DNA from: Flavonifractor sp. An10
GTDB taxonomy: Bacteria; Bacillota; Clostridia; Oscillospirales; Oscillospiraceae
Assembly (NCBI RefSeq): GCF_002161215.1
Contig: NZ_NFMB01000004.1
Coordinates: forward strand, 310,001-374,000
DNA length: 64,000 nucleotides
Direction: 5' to 3'
Positions within the stretch are counted from its first letter, which is position 1; each line of letters starts with the position of its first letter. Shown in pieces: positions 27,023-35,265 of the stretch. The translations under genes and the position numbers were made by a program. The notes under the pieces are model-generated. The model saw nothing but the letters and a program-made list of their open reading frames with translations, was not told the origin of the DNA and ran no database searches.

Positions 27023-27420
27023 GATTGGCTTGCGCCCTCGGCACGGCTGCCAGTCGCAGGTTCTACACTGTCCGCTATATCCGCCTGCCGGATCTGCTGG
27101 TGGAGATCTCCGTGGCCAGGGCCAACGGAACCTACCGGGACTACATGAAAAAGCTCAAGAAAGAGAAACTTCTCATCCTGGACGAGTGGCTGCTCTACCC
27201 TCTCAAGGAGACAGAGACAAGAGATGTGCTGGAACTGGTAGAGGTCAGAAACAAGGTGTCCTTCGCCATCTTCTGCTCCCAGTACAACACCAGTGAGTGG
27301 TACGAGAACCTATACGATCCCACCCTGGCCGATGCAATCTGCGACCGAATCATGTACAACGCCTATACCATCCAGATTGAGGGTGAGTCTATGCGCAAGC
27401 GCAAGGCCATCCCCGAGTAA
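27023..27420 (+). pseudogene. IstB (IS21 helper ATPase), C-terminal two thirds
   Basis: About 130 codons match IstB after the P-loop: 'LACALGTAASRRFYTVRYIR', 'LPDLLVEISVARANGTYRDY', the Walker B/DDE-like 'KLLILDEWLLYPLKETETRD', 'VSFAIFCSQYNTSEWYENL' and the conserved end 'DAICDRIMYNAYTIQIEGES'. The Walker A part and the istA gene are missing. The C-terminus appears natural. It is the right half of a deleted IS21 element. Confidence 0.75.
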
Positions 27421-27704
27421 GCTCCGGCATGGAGGCCCGGTACTCCACACCTCCGGCCGCCATGTACCATTTTCCCGGAATGGATGCACCATTCGTACGG
27501 AACTAGTGCACCTCCTTCAGCGGTCATACTGCACTCTTGGGGCGGTATATGCAGAAACGCATATATAGTAACAACTCCTGTGCGCTATCCAACCACTTTC
27601 GAGGGAAAACAGCTCTATTTTGGAACTCATTGCACCTCTTTTGAATACTTAAGTATCATAGTCTGCTCAACATTGACCAATTTCTATTGTCCCTGTCTTG
27701 CCGC
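27421..27704. repeat. IS21-type right end with repeated TGCACC sites
   Basis: Non-coding. TGCACC or close variants recur at about 27484, 27507, 27530 (TGCACT) and 27630, as expected for multiple transposase-binding sites at an IS21 end. The left boundary of the conjugative element probably falls here; I could not identify an attachment repeat. Confidence 0.4.
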
Positions 27705-27962
27705 TTATCGTACCCGATAATCATTGGATGTACATCCCCCATTCTCTCGGAACCTCGCCTGCTTCTCTACCCGGCCCTGGCGGATCAGCTCCGCCAGGGC
27801 TCGTTTTATGGTCGAGCGTGAGAGGCTGAGCTCTTTGGCCATGGTACCAATGGCGTACCAGCTCTCGCCGTCCTGGTTGGCCCGGTCGTGGAGGTACACC
27901 AGCACCTGCTTGGCCTTGGCACTCAGTTCCGGGTTGCCGTAGATCTCACCAAAATAGCTCAT
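27705..27962 (-). CDS. Small winged-helix / helix-turn-helix protein
   Basis: 85-aa protein starting 'MSYFGEIYGNPELSAKAKQV' with a winged-helix core 'WYAIGTMAKELSLSRSTIKR' and 'ALAELIRQGRVEKQARF' (recognition helix and wing). The ATG overlaps the virD4 stop (ATGA), so it is translated coupled to virD4. It resembles the N-terminal HTH of replication initiator-like or DUF6017-type proteins found after virD4 in Clostridia conjugative elements. Likely a regulator or relaxosome-related DNA-binding protein. Confidence 0.7.
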   Translation of the reverse strand: MSYFGEIYGNPELSAKAKQVLVYLHDRANQDGESWYAIGTMAKELSLSRSTIKRALAELIRQGRVEKQARFRENGGCTSNDYRVR

Positions 27963-29334
27963 GGCGCTGTTTCCTCCTTTTTCGGCGTGCGGTAGTTGTT
28001 CTGGCGGGCAGGTGCGGGGAACGCCCGGTATATGGCATGGGTCAACTCCGACTTGCTGGCATAGTAGATCTTCCGGGGGGCCCTTTGGGGCACATGGTAG
28101 GGCTCCCCAAAGGTGATCCCCCACTCCAGGAACAGCCGCAGGCGGGTGCGCATGGGGTGGGTGCCGGTTTTCATGACGAAGAAGTTTCCCTTGGGGATGG
28201 ACTTGAGCTCGTCCGGGGTCATGAGGGGACGCTCTATCATCTGCAGGCTCTGGCTGGATTCGCCCTTCCCCCGGGAAATGGAGCCGCTCATGACGGTGCG
28301 GCTGCCCAGGGCCTTGGAGAGCACCTCGGCGGTCTGGCTGTTGGGGGCAAAGCCGCCGAAGACGGTGTCCTGCACGTTATCCATGATGATCTCTGCCCCC
28401 TCCTTGCCGTAGTTCTTCTCTATTTGGGCGATGCTCTGGATGATGGGCACCAGGGTCAGCCGCCGGGAGCGGCCGGCGGAGAAGAGGGGCAGGATGTCGA
28501 AGGCGGGCATGGTGCCCAGCTCGTCGCAGAAGAACACCACCCGGCTGGGCAGCTTCCCACCGTGAGCATCTGCTACCTCGAACAATTCCCGGCTGAGATT
28601 CTGGATCATCAGCCCGGCCATGAAATTTTTGGTGGCATCTTCCTCTGGAAGTATCAGGAAGATGGCGGATTTCTTTGCGACGAAGCTCTCGGCGTCCATG
28701 GCGCTGTCGAAGCAGAGAACCTGCTCCAGCTCCGAGTCCAGAAAGGTGTTCAGCCGGGAGAGGACGGTGGACATGACCGAGGCCATGGCCTGGTCTGCGG
28801 CAGTGAGGGCAGAGCCGGAGAACCAGCGGGCCTTGTGTTCGTCCGGCAGGCGGTTCATGAGAAGCTGGAACTCGTTCTTGCCCGGCAGGGCACTGGGGGC
28901 CAGGAGCTCCTGCACCAGCTTGAACACGGACACGATATGCCGCCGCTCCCGCGGCTCCCCGTCGATCTCTCTGGGCGGCAAGTACTCCGCCAGCAACAGA
29001 GTGACGGCGGTGAGCACACCCTCCGCCGCGTCGTAAAAATATTGATTTTGTGCGTAGTTCTCCCCATCTGGGTTGATGATGGTCTTGGAAAGGATTTTGG
29101 CGTACTTCTCCGACTTGGCCCGGGCGGCCAGGTTGGCGGGATCCTTCCGGCACACGTCCATGTAGTGGTTGATCAGGGTGAGCAGATTGTAGCCATCCGA
29201 GCGGGTGGGGTTGCGGAGATCCACCACGGACACCTGATAGCCGTAGCAGTCCCGGGCGATGGATCCATAGTTTCGGGCCAGATCTCCCTTCGTGTCACTT
29301 GAAAAGAAACTCATGCCGCTGGCACAAGCATATT
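27959..29334 (-). CDS. virD4: VirD4/TraG coupling ATPase, exon 2
   Basis: About 458 codons of a type IV coupling protein, resuming in mid-codon after a group II intron. Visible are 'YACASGMSFFSSDTKGDLAR' right after the intron, 'VSVVDLRNPTRSDGYNLL', the Walker B 'VVFFCDELGTMPAFD', 'LPLFSAGRSRRLTLVPIIQS', 'NVQDTVFGGFAPNSQTAEVL' and a C-terminal tail. It would deliver the relaxase-DNA complex to the transfer channel. Joining with exon 1 (33057-33423) restores PNI-E-Y-A with the split glutamate codon G/AA. Without splicing the protein lacks everything after the P-loop, so mating would depend on the intron being removed. Confidence 0.88.
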
Positions 29335-29383
29335 GTTGCGATAGGTAAGCCTTTGAGGTCATCTCCGGCTTTTCCCCCGCTTA

Positions 29384-29417
29384 GCACCGTGCATGAGAGT
29401 TTCCCCTCACACGGCGC
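29384..29417 (-). ncRNA. Group II intron domain V
   Basis: Read on the - strand, 34 nt start GCGCCGTGTGAGGG, then the GAAA tetraloop, then CTCTCATGCACGGTGC. The two arms pair with the usual internal bulge. The domain VI stem and the intron end follow within about 50 nt. This catalytic domain looks intact, so the ribozyme core may still work. Confidence 0.85.
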
Positions 29418-30670
29418 CCCATCAATATTCACTTATATGAATCAATTTCACAATTTCCAACAAGCTTTCTAAGCTGATTCAGCCTCAGAAAATCAATCTT
29501 TATACCATTAAGCTTCTTCAGATAACACTCTATAGTTGCTCTATCCGTCGCATGGACGAGCCTGTGAACATCTGTGGTCACCCATACCAAGTTTTCATAC
29601 AGGTCACCGCCGCCATCCTGTTGGCTCTTTTTGTGGTGGACTTCCATTTCACCCAAACGAAGCAGTTCTCCTGTGACATAGCACCGGCCCTGCTGTCCAA
29701 CATAGAGCGATATTCTGTTGTCATTGTATTCAACGCTGGTATTCCCAACCGGGTTTTCCATCAGGCTATATAGGATTTTCCTATCAATTGCCTGTAGAAA
29801 ACTGTGGATTTTCTTTCTGCCCTCCGGCGTGTAACTGCAAATATCCTGGGAAAAATTCCTGGGAGGGCAGTTTTTAACAGATACAATGGGGAACAGAACC
29901 CTGCCCCGTACAGCGTACAATTTTCCTGTGTAGCTGCCATAGAATTTTTGATAGGCTTTAGACTTAATGATATTTTTGCTGAGGATGTTCTTTAATCTGC
30001 ATTTCAGGCTTTTTTTGACCTCAAAGGCAATCCGGTCAAAGTCAAGGTAGACATTGGTCGCCATATTGAAATAATTGTGCAGGCACAGCACCGCAGCGTT
30101 GAACTCGTTAACGCTTTTGGGCGTAGGAGATTTTTTGGAGCTTCTTTACCTTGTCTTTGAGGGTTGATTTGGCTTTTTCAACTGCCTTGTCATGCACATG
30201 CGCTTTAATGACCCATTTATTTCCTTTGTGCCACAGCTTCATCTTGATCCCCAAAAATTCTGAGTAGTGCTTTTTAAGGTTGACTACCTTTGATTTCTCT
30301 TGGCTGATTTCTAGGCTCAGCCGTTCTCTTAGCCACATCTGTACAGCCTGGAACAGCTTGTCCGCGTCGCTCCGCTTTTTGCAAAATAACTTGAAATCAT
30401 CGGCGTACCTTACAATGAAAACCTCTTTTAATTGCGAGGTTTCTCGCAGCATCTTGTACTCGTAGGAATGCGACGAATAGTGACGCTTTGGTTGGAAAGT
30501 CTCCCATTGGCTGGCTATCCACCAATCTAATTCATTAAGAACGATGTTGGACAAAAGCGGACTGAGCAGCCCACCCTGAGGGACTCCCCTGATTGGAACA
30601 CCTTCCCCAGCAATTTCCGCCTTCAGCATTTTCGATAAAATACAACGCAGATTCTTATCCCGGATACCTA

Positions 30671-30832
30671 GAGCCTGTTTGAAAACTAGCGATGTGCCCA
30701 GCGGCGAGGGATTTTGAATCGCTGGCAAGCAATATTTTCGCAGGAATCCTGACGGATTTCAAGGAAAAATTGCGCCGTCCAGCGGGCAAAAGGCCCGCCG
30801 ATTGGGCATGTTGACAGTTTTCAAACAGGCTC
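30671..30832. mobile_element. 162-bp MITE, copy 2
   Basis: Perfect 16-bp terminal inverted repeats (GAGCCTGTTTGAAAAC and its complement), TA on both sides (30669-30670 and 30833-30834), 162 bp, and an interior closely matching the copy at 346-507. It sits inside the intron reverse-transcriptase gene. There is no coding capacity. Confidence 0.88.
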
Positions 30833-31412
30833 TAGTGTTCATATCTGCTTGAGCAGCTTGGCATGGTTGACATGATCGAAAAATCCTTTGATATCAATAT
30901 CAACTACAAACTGGAAGTTGTTCCTGCTGGTGAGGAAGTTTGCTCTGGCGATTGCGTCTCTGGTTCCTCGGTTGGGCCGGAACCCATAGCTGTGAGCATA
31001 GAATTTTGCCTCACAGATAGGTTCCAGGACTTGAAGGATACACTGCTGAATCAGCCTGTCCTCAATCGTGGGAATGCCAAGGGGCCGCATTCCTCCATTT
31101 GGCTTTGGAATCTCCACCCTGCGTACAGGGTGAGGGGTGAACCAATCCAGGCGGTTCCGCACATAGGATATCAGTACCTTCGGATTTTCCCCCGCAACAG
31201 AGAGAATTGTACTCTGATTGACACCCTTTGTCTTACTGCCCCTGTTCTTCTTGATATTGCGATAGGCGAGTAAAATGTTTTCTCTGCTGGTGATGTACTG
31301 CATCAAAGCCTTGAAGATAAATTCCCTTTGGCTTTTTGCGTATAGGTCATCAAATAGCGCCTGCGTATCATAGTACTCATTATTTCTGATTTTCTGCTTC
31401 TTGGGTCGCTTA

Positions 31413-32259
31413 GGGCTTGTTTGAAAAATTGTGAGACTTGTTCTAAATCAACAAAATTGCAATGGCGGCAAGGTGGACGAAGGCCAGGAATGAGGCATCC
31501 AGCTTGTCGTATCTGGTAGCAATTCTGCGAAACCACTTGATTTTCTGGAAAAAACACTCAATCAGATGCCGCTCCTTGTACAGATACCAGTCTACCGGCC
31601 AGGGATTAGACACATTGCTTTGGGGCGGGATCACGTAATTCGCCCCATGCTCTGAGATATATTCCCGAATGGATTGAGCACCATAAGCCCGGTCTGCCAG
31701 TACATTGCTCCCGCAGAGTTCAACGTTTTCAAGCAACTCTACGGCATGAACACAATCGTTATCATTTCCAGCTGAGAGAAGGAACTCCACTGGGTTGCCC
31801 AGTCCATCTACAATGGCATGGAGCTTTGTGTTCAGACCGCCTCTGGTACGGCCAACTGCCTTATCCTCTGTTTTTTCCCCCGCCATTGGCGCTTTCGTGT
31901 ACCTTGATGCAGGTGGAATCTATACTTAGATTTTCCATGTCCGCATCCTCAGACAGTGCATGAAATACAGTTTCCAGTGTGCCGTCATCCCGCCATTTGG
32001 CAAATCGGGCATACACGGACTGCCAGGGGCCGTAGGCCTCTGGCAATTCCCGCCACTGGGCGCCGCTTCGGGTAATCCAGAGCATCCCGTTCAGCATCGT
32101 CCGGTTATCCTTCCGAGGGCGGCCTCGTTTCCCTGTTTCTTCCGGCGGCAGAAGAGGTTTGACACGGTTCCATTGTTCCGTTGTTAATTCATAACGTTTC
32201 ATACTTCTAGTTTCGCATATCTGCTTCTTTTGTGCAACTTTTATTTTTCAAACAAGACC
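31413..32259 (-). mobile_element. 847-bp IS5-family (IS427-like) element, copy 2
   Basis: Near-identical to the copy at 25665-26511, same orientation, with ends GGGCTTGTTTGAAAAA and CAAACAAGACC and TA duplications (31411-31412, 32260-32261). It disrupts the intron maturase gene after codon 5. Confidence 0.92.
31443..32202 (-). CDS. IS5/IS427-type transposase in two frames, copy 2
   Basis: Same arrangement as the copy at 25695-26454: a 113-aa first frame (32202-31861) and a 147-aa second frame (31886-31443), with the A-run overlap. Protein differences are few (for example KNRG for KNGG at the end of frame one, EDKAVG for ADKAVG at the start of frame two). All catalytic acidic residues are present, so this copy could also be active. 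Confidence 0.88.
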
Positions 32260-33056
32260 TAGCTGCTGCTGCCATAAGTCGGCCTCCTTTCGGACGCCTC
32301 TTTTAGTCATACCCGAACCTTATGCAGATAAAATCTGTCGTGATTTGATCCCTTACTGTAAATACTGACTGGTGGCTATCCCTCCACTGTCCTGTTAGAA
32401 CAGCTTCACAGGTACTGTGCCACCACCTTCATCTGTGTGAGGGCAGGTTATACATCATTTGCTTTCCCTGCCGCCACTTCATTGGGATTACGCCCTCCAT
32501 GTCACAGACTTACCACGTTCCGATAACCCTATCCAAAACCGTTTCCGGCTTTCAAGAATACCCTTAGGTCTCTCTATGAGCCTGTCTGCTGGACACCGCC
32601 TGTAACGGTGTAAGGTGGTTCATAACTTCGAATTTTACTAAACCTCACAGACCTCGCATGGTGCGAGTACAGCCATTACGCTGATTCCCGATTTAGACCC
32701 GTACATTCAAGAGTACGTCATCCGCAGTTTCTTGCTGCGGACATCCTCACCATAGGTATCCATAGACCCCCGGCCTAACACCCACAACCACCTCTGGTTT
32801 GCTTTGAAATATGGCTGTTTCTCTTTGTTAACCACCAATATTACGAGTGCATTCAGCCGACTTCACCGAGCTTATGACACAGCAGTGCGTAATCATTGCT
32901 GCGCCATTCGGAGTATCAGGGCAGGCGTTTCCGGGCGTTACCCCTTCATTCCACCTGTCGGGTTATCAGTTCTGCAAGTTGTTGTTTTCAGGGACTCCTT
33001 TCAATTCCGCTTCATTGGACTTGCGCCTGACCTTTTCAGTCAGGAACGTGTCACAC

Positions 33057-33423
33057 CGATATTGGGGTACAGGAAGAAGGCGGTCTTGCCCACGCCGGAG
33101 GCGCCGATCATGAGGCAATGGATATCGTCACAGTCCACCAGGGCGGTGAGCCTGCCGGGCTTGCCCTCGCACCCCAGCACCAGGCCCTGCACCTCGGGAA
33201 GCCCGTTCTTCTGCCGCCACAGGGCGGGCTGGAAGGGGATGGAGCGGTAGGTTTTCCGCACCTCAGCCGGTGTGGCCCAGCGGGCCGTGCCGTGCTGGCC
33301 GTCACCCACATCCTTGCTCTTGATACTGTCCAGGCTGCCCCGGTTGGAAAAGGAGACGATGGCTATCAAGGCCCCAAAGGCCAGCGCCAACAGGAGGATC
33401 AATGTCCAGGTGTCATCGATCAT
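33057..33423 (-). CDS. virD4: VirD4/TraG coupling ATPase, exon 1
   Basis: First 122 codons of the coupling protein, with an N-terminal membrane helix 'DTWTLILLLALAFGALIAIV', then 'KDVGDGQHGTARWATPAEVR' and the Walker A region 'CLMIGASGVGKTAFFLYPNI'. The group II intron begins directly after ATC-G. If the intron were not spliced, translation would end six codons into it. Usual VirD4 proteins of this class have two N-terminal helices; only one is clear here. Confidence 0.88.
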
Positions 33424-33521
33424 TGTGATTACCCCCTTTGTCTGTTCTCTGTATTTGATCTACTTCAAGTGTGACCTTCTTGGCGGTCCAGGCTGAACCA
33501 GGCCCCGGTCCAGCGGCAGGG

Positions 33522-33548
33522 CGCACCGCCCCCTTGGCGGGCGGTGCG
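33522..33548. terminator. GC-rich hairpin between primase and virD4
   Basis: Perfect 10-bp stem CGCACCGCCC / GGGCGGTGCG with a 7-nt loop, in the 144-bp gap between the two genes. There is no T-run after it on the - strand, so it may be an RNA processing or attenuation element rather than a classical terminator. Confidence 0.4.
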
Positions 33549-33567
33549 GTTCTGCCGCCTACACGCT

Positions 33568-34503
33568 CTACTCCATAGTCATTGCAGGGCCAGCCACGGC
33601 CTGCCCCTGTACCAGGTCGTCATTCCAGTCCTTATGCACAGGGAGCAGGATACCGCTGCGGTATCCTGCTCCCTGTAACTCTTCCTGGAGGCGCCTGGCC
33701 GAGGTCTGGCCGGGCTCATCGTGATCCAGGCAGAGCACCACATCGTAGAGATGCGTGTTCTGCTCCAGCAGCCAGTGCATGGCCTGGCCACCGGTGCCGC
33801 ACAGGGCCACATAGCTGTGTTCCTGCCAGCTATCCGGGTACATCGTGAGGAAACTCAACAGATCAACCGGTGCTTCAAAGGTGTAGAGGATACTGTCCCG
33901 GCCCGCGTGATGAAAGCTGTATTGCGGCCTGCTGCCCTCCACGTTGGCCTTGAAGGATTTGCCCTGGCTGTTGGTGCTCCGCTTGTGGGCGTGGCGGGGA
34001 ACGCCCTGCTCGTCCGTGCCCACAAAGACGCAGTTGTGGTACAGGGCGTCCTCGTACAGCAGGCCGTCCCGGGCGAAGTGGGTGATCACCTCTCGGCTGA
34101 TGTGCCGCTGTTTCATCAGATAGGCGTACACACGGCGCATATCGGTGTGGGGCGGGGGCAGGGCAAAGGGTTTGGGAGGCTCCTCCCGCTTTGGCTGCGC
34201 GGCGGGATATGCCTCTCCCAACTCGTTTCCCAGCAGGAGTGCCATGGCCTCCTGATAGGTGGCTCCGTAGTAGTGCTGGACGAAGCTGACCGCGTGGCCG
34301 CCCTGCCTGGCGGCGTGGTCGTACCACTCGCTGCCCCGGACGGTGATGCGGTGCCGTCGCTCCAGCCGGAACTCTCGCCCGGAGCGGAGCAGCTTCTCCC
34401 CCCGCCGCCGCAGGAACTCCTCCAGGTCAACGGAGTTTGCCCGCTCCTTCTGCTCGTCGGTAAAGTGGATATAGGTTCCCGTCTTTATCACCTCTCCATG
34501 CAA
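33568..34503 (-). CDS. Toprim-domain primase-like protein (DUF3991-type)
   Basis: 311-aa protein. The N-terminal part ('VDLEEFLRRRGEKLLRSGRE' and 'WYDHAARQGGHAVSFVQHYY') resembles the zinc-finger/DUF3991 region of mobile-element primases. The C-terminal part holds the Toprim motifs: 'SILYTFEAPVDLLSFLTMYP' (catalytic Glu) and 'DVVLCLDHDEPGQTSARRLQ' (DxD). Such proteins prime the complementary strand after conjugative transfer. It lies upstream of virD4 in the transfer operon and ends in a hairpin region. Confidence 0.8.
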   Translation of the reverse strand: MHGEVIKTGTYIHFTDEQKERANSVDLEEFLRRRGEKLLRSGREFRLERRHRITVRGSEWYDHAARQGGHAVSFVQHYYGATYQEAMALLLGNELGEAYPAAQPKREEPPKPFALPPPHTDMRRVYAYLMKQRHISREVITHFARDGLLYEDALYHNCVFVGTDEQGVPRHAHKRSTNSQGKSFKANVEGSRPQYSFHHAGRDSILYTFEAPVDLLSFLTMYPDSWQEHSYVALCGTGGQAMHWLLEQNTHLYDVVLCLDHDEPGQTSARRLQEELQGAGYRSGILLPVHKDWNDDLVQGQAVAGPAMTME

Positions 34504-34558
34504 AAGGACGCTGTGTGCAGCTGCACACGGCGTCCTTTACTCGCTCTGATTGATTCTC

Positions 34559-35152
34559 CTAAAACAGGGAGAGCTGCTGGGACGGCTCCACCTCCTCATA
34601 GGCCAGGGCCGGGGGCGTCCGGCGGAGCAGCTCCCCGGCGGCCTGGGGGCTGTGCACCCAATCGGCCAGTTGCTCCCGCTCCAGCACCAGGGGCATCCGG
34701 TCGTGGATGCCCGCCATGGAGGGGTTGGCGGCCGTGGTCAGGATGACGCACCGCCGCTGCCCGCCGTAGTCGTTCCACAGTCCCGCCAGGTAGAGCGCCC
34801 GATCCCGGCCGGGGAGCTGGAAGCGGTACTTCCGCTTCTGCCCGCTGGCGGGCCCCCACTCATAAAAGCCGGTGGTGGGAAACACGCACCGCCGCCCCAG
34901 TACGGACTGGCGGAACATGGGGCGCTCCAGGGCGGTCTCGCTGCGGGCGTTGATGATGGAGCGGCCCTTGCCGCCCACCCCAGGATAACCCCACACCATT
35001 ACCTCCGGCGCCAGTTCCTCTCCCGCCTCCATCAGCACGGGGACCGGGTCGGTGGGGAAGATCTCCCCGGTCTTGAAGTTCCCCTGCACCTGCCTGATGA
35101 TGTCCATGATCTCCCGGCTCTCCTCGGGGGACAGGCTGTATCTGCCGCACAT
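34559..35152 (-). CDS. yedK: SOS-response-associated peptidase (SRAP / HMCES-like)
   Basis: 197-aa SRAP protein. It starts MCGRYS, so the catalytic Cys2 is exposed after Met removal. 'GRSIINARSETALERPMFRQ' holds the Asn/Arg site, 'RRCVFPTTGFYEWGP' the catalytic Glu, and 'AGIHDRMPLVLE' the His. SRAP proteins crosslink to abasic sites in single-stranded DNA, a relevant hazard during conjugative single-strand transfer. The gene is divergent from the Y-family polymerase gene at 35266 and shares its 113-bp control region. Confidence 0.93.
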   Translation of the reverse strand: MCGRYSLSPEESREIMDIIRQVQGNFKTGEIFPTDPVPVLMEAGEELAPEVMVWGYPGVGGKGRSIINARSETALERPMFRQSVLGRRCVFPTTGFYEWGPASGQKRKYRFQLPGRDRALYLAGLWNDYGGQRRCVILTTAANPSMAGIHDRMPLVLEREQLADWVHSPQAAGELLRRTPPALAYEEVEPSQQLSLF

Positions 35153-35210
35153 CGTACTCACCTCGGTATCATATTGTACCACAGAATTACCAGAACTTAC
35201 TCGTAGATAT

Positions 35211-35253
35211 TTGGGGAGGCGCCACCCTATACTGATACTAGAACGGATGTACG
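35211..35253 (+). promoter_or_regulatory. Putative promoter with LexA-like box for the polymerase gene
   Basis: TTGGGG (35211-35216), 17-bp spacer, GATACT (35234-35239). Immediately after it, AGAACGGATGTACG (35240-35253) differs from the Gram-positive LexA consensus (CGAAC-RNRY-GTTCG) at two positions. It lies between two SOS-type genes. Promoter elements are weak matches, so treat this as a candidate. Confidence 0.4.
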
Positions 35254-35265
35254 GGAGGCGGTGTA

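Larger units (their letters stand above)
29429..32275 (-). pseudogene. ltrA: Group II intron reverse transcriptase / maturase with HNH domain, multiply broken
   Basis: The gene starts at ATG 32275 (AAGGAGG 8 bases upstream) as MAAAAKRPKKQ. It is interrupted by the IS copy at 31413-32259, continues through the RT N-part ('YRNIKKNRGSKTKGVNQST', 'HPVRRVEIPKPNGGMRPLGI', 'SYGFRPNRGTRDAIARANF'), reaches an in-frame TGA (about 30843, probably from TGG), is cut by the MITE at 30671-30832, then has 'GVPQGGLLSPLLSNIVLNEL' and the catalytic YADD ('IVRYADDFKLF'). An extra base near 30130-30145 shifts the frame before 'SVNEFNAAVLCLHNYFNMAT'. The end carries an HNH endonuclease ('LGEMEVHHKKSQQDGGGDLY'). 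At least four lesions make it non-functional. Confidence 0.9.
29335..33056 (-). mobile_element. Group II intron inserted in virD4
   Basis: On the - strand the intron begins GTGTGACACG (33056 downward), a good group II 5' end, and ends ...TATCGCAAC at 29335. Exon bases ...CCCAATATCG and AATATGCTTG join to continue virD4 in frame. A 34-nt domain V lies near the 3' end and a reverse-transcriptase ORF sits in domain IV. Total length is 3722 bp, or about 2.7 kb after removing a nested IS (847 bp), a nested MITE (162 bp) and their TA duplications. The boundaries come from protein continuity plus the 5' consensus. Confidence 0.88.

Noticed and set aside
28037-29302. A 421-codon open frame opposite virD4 exon 2
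   Set aside because: Shadow of the VirD4 coding strand, with no start signal or motif.
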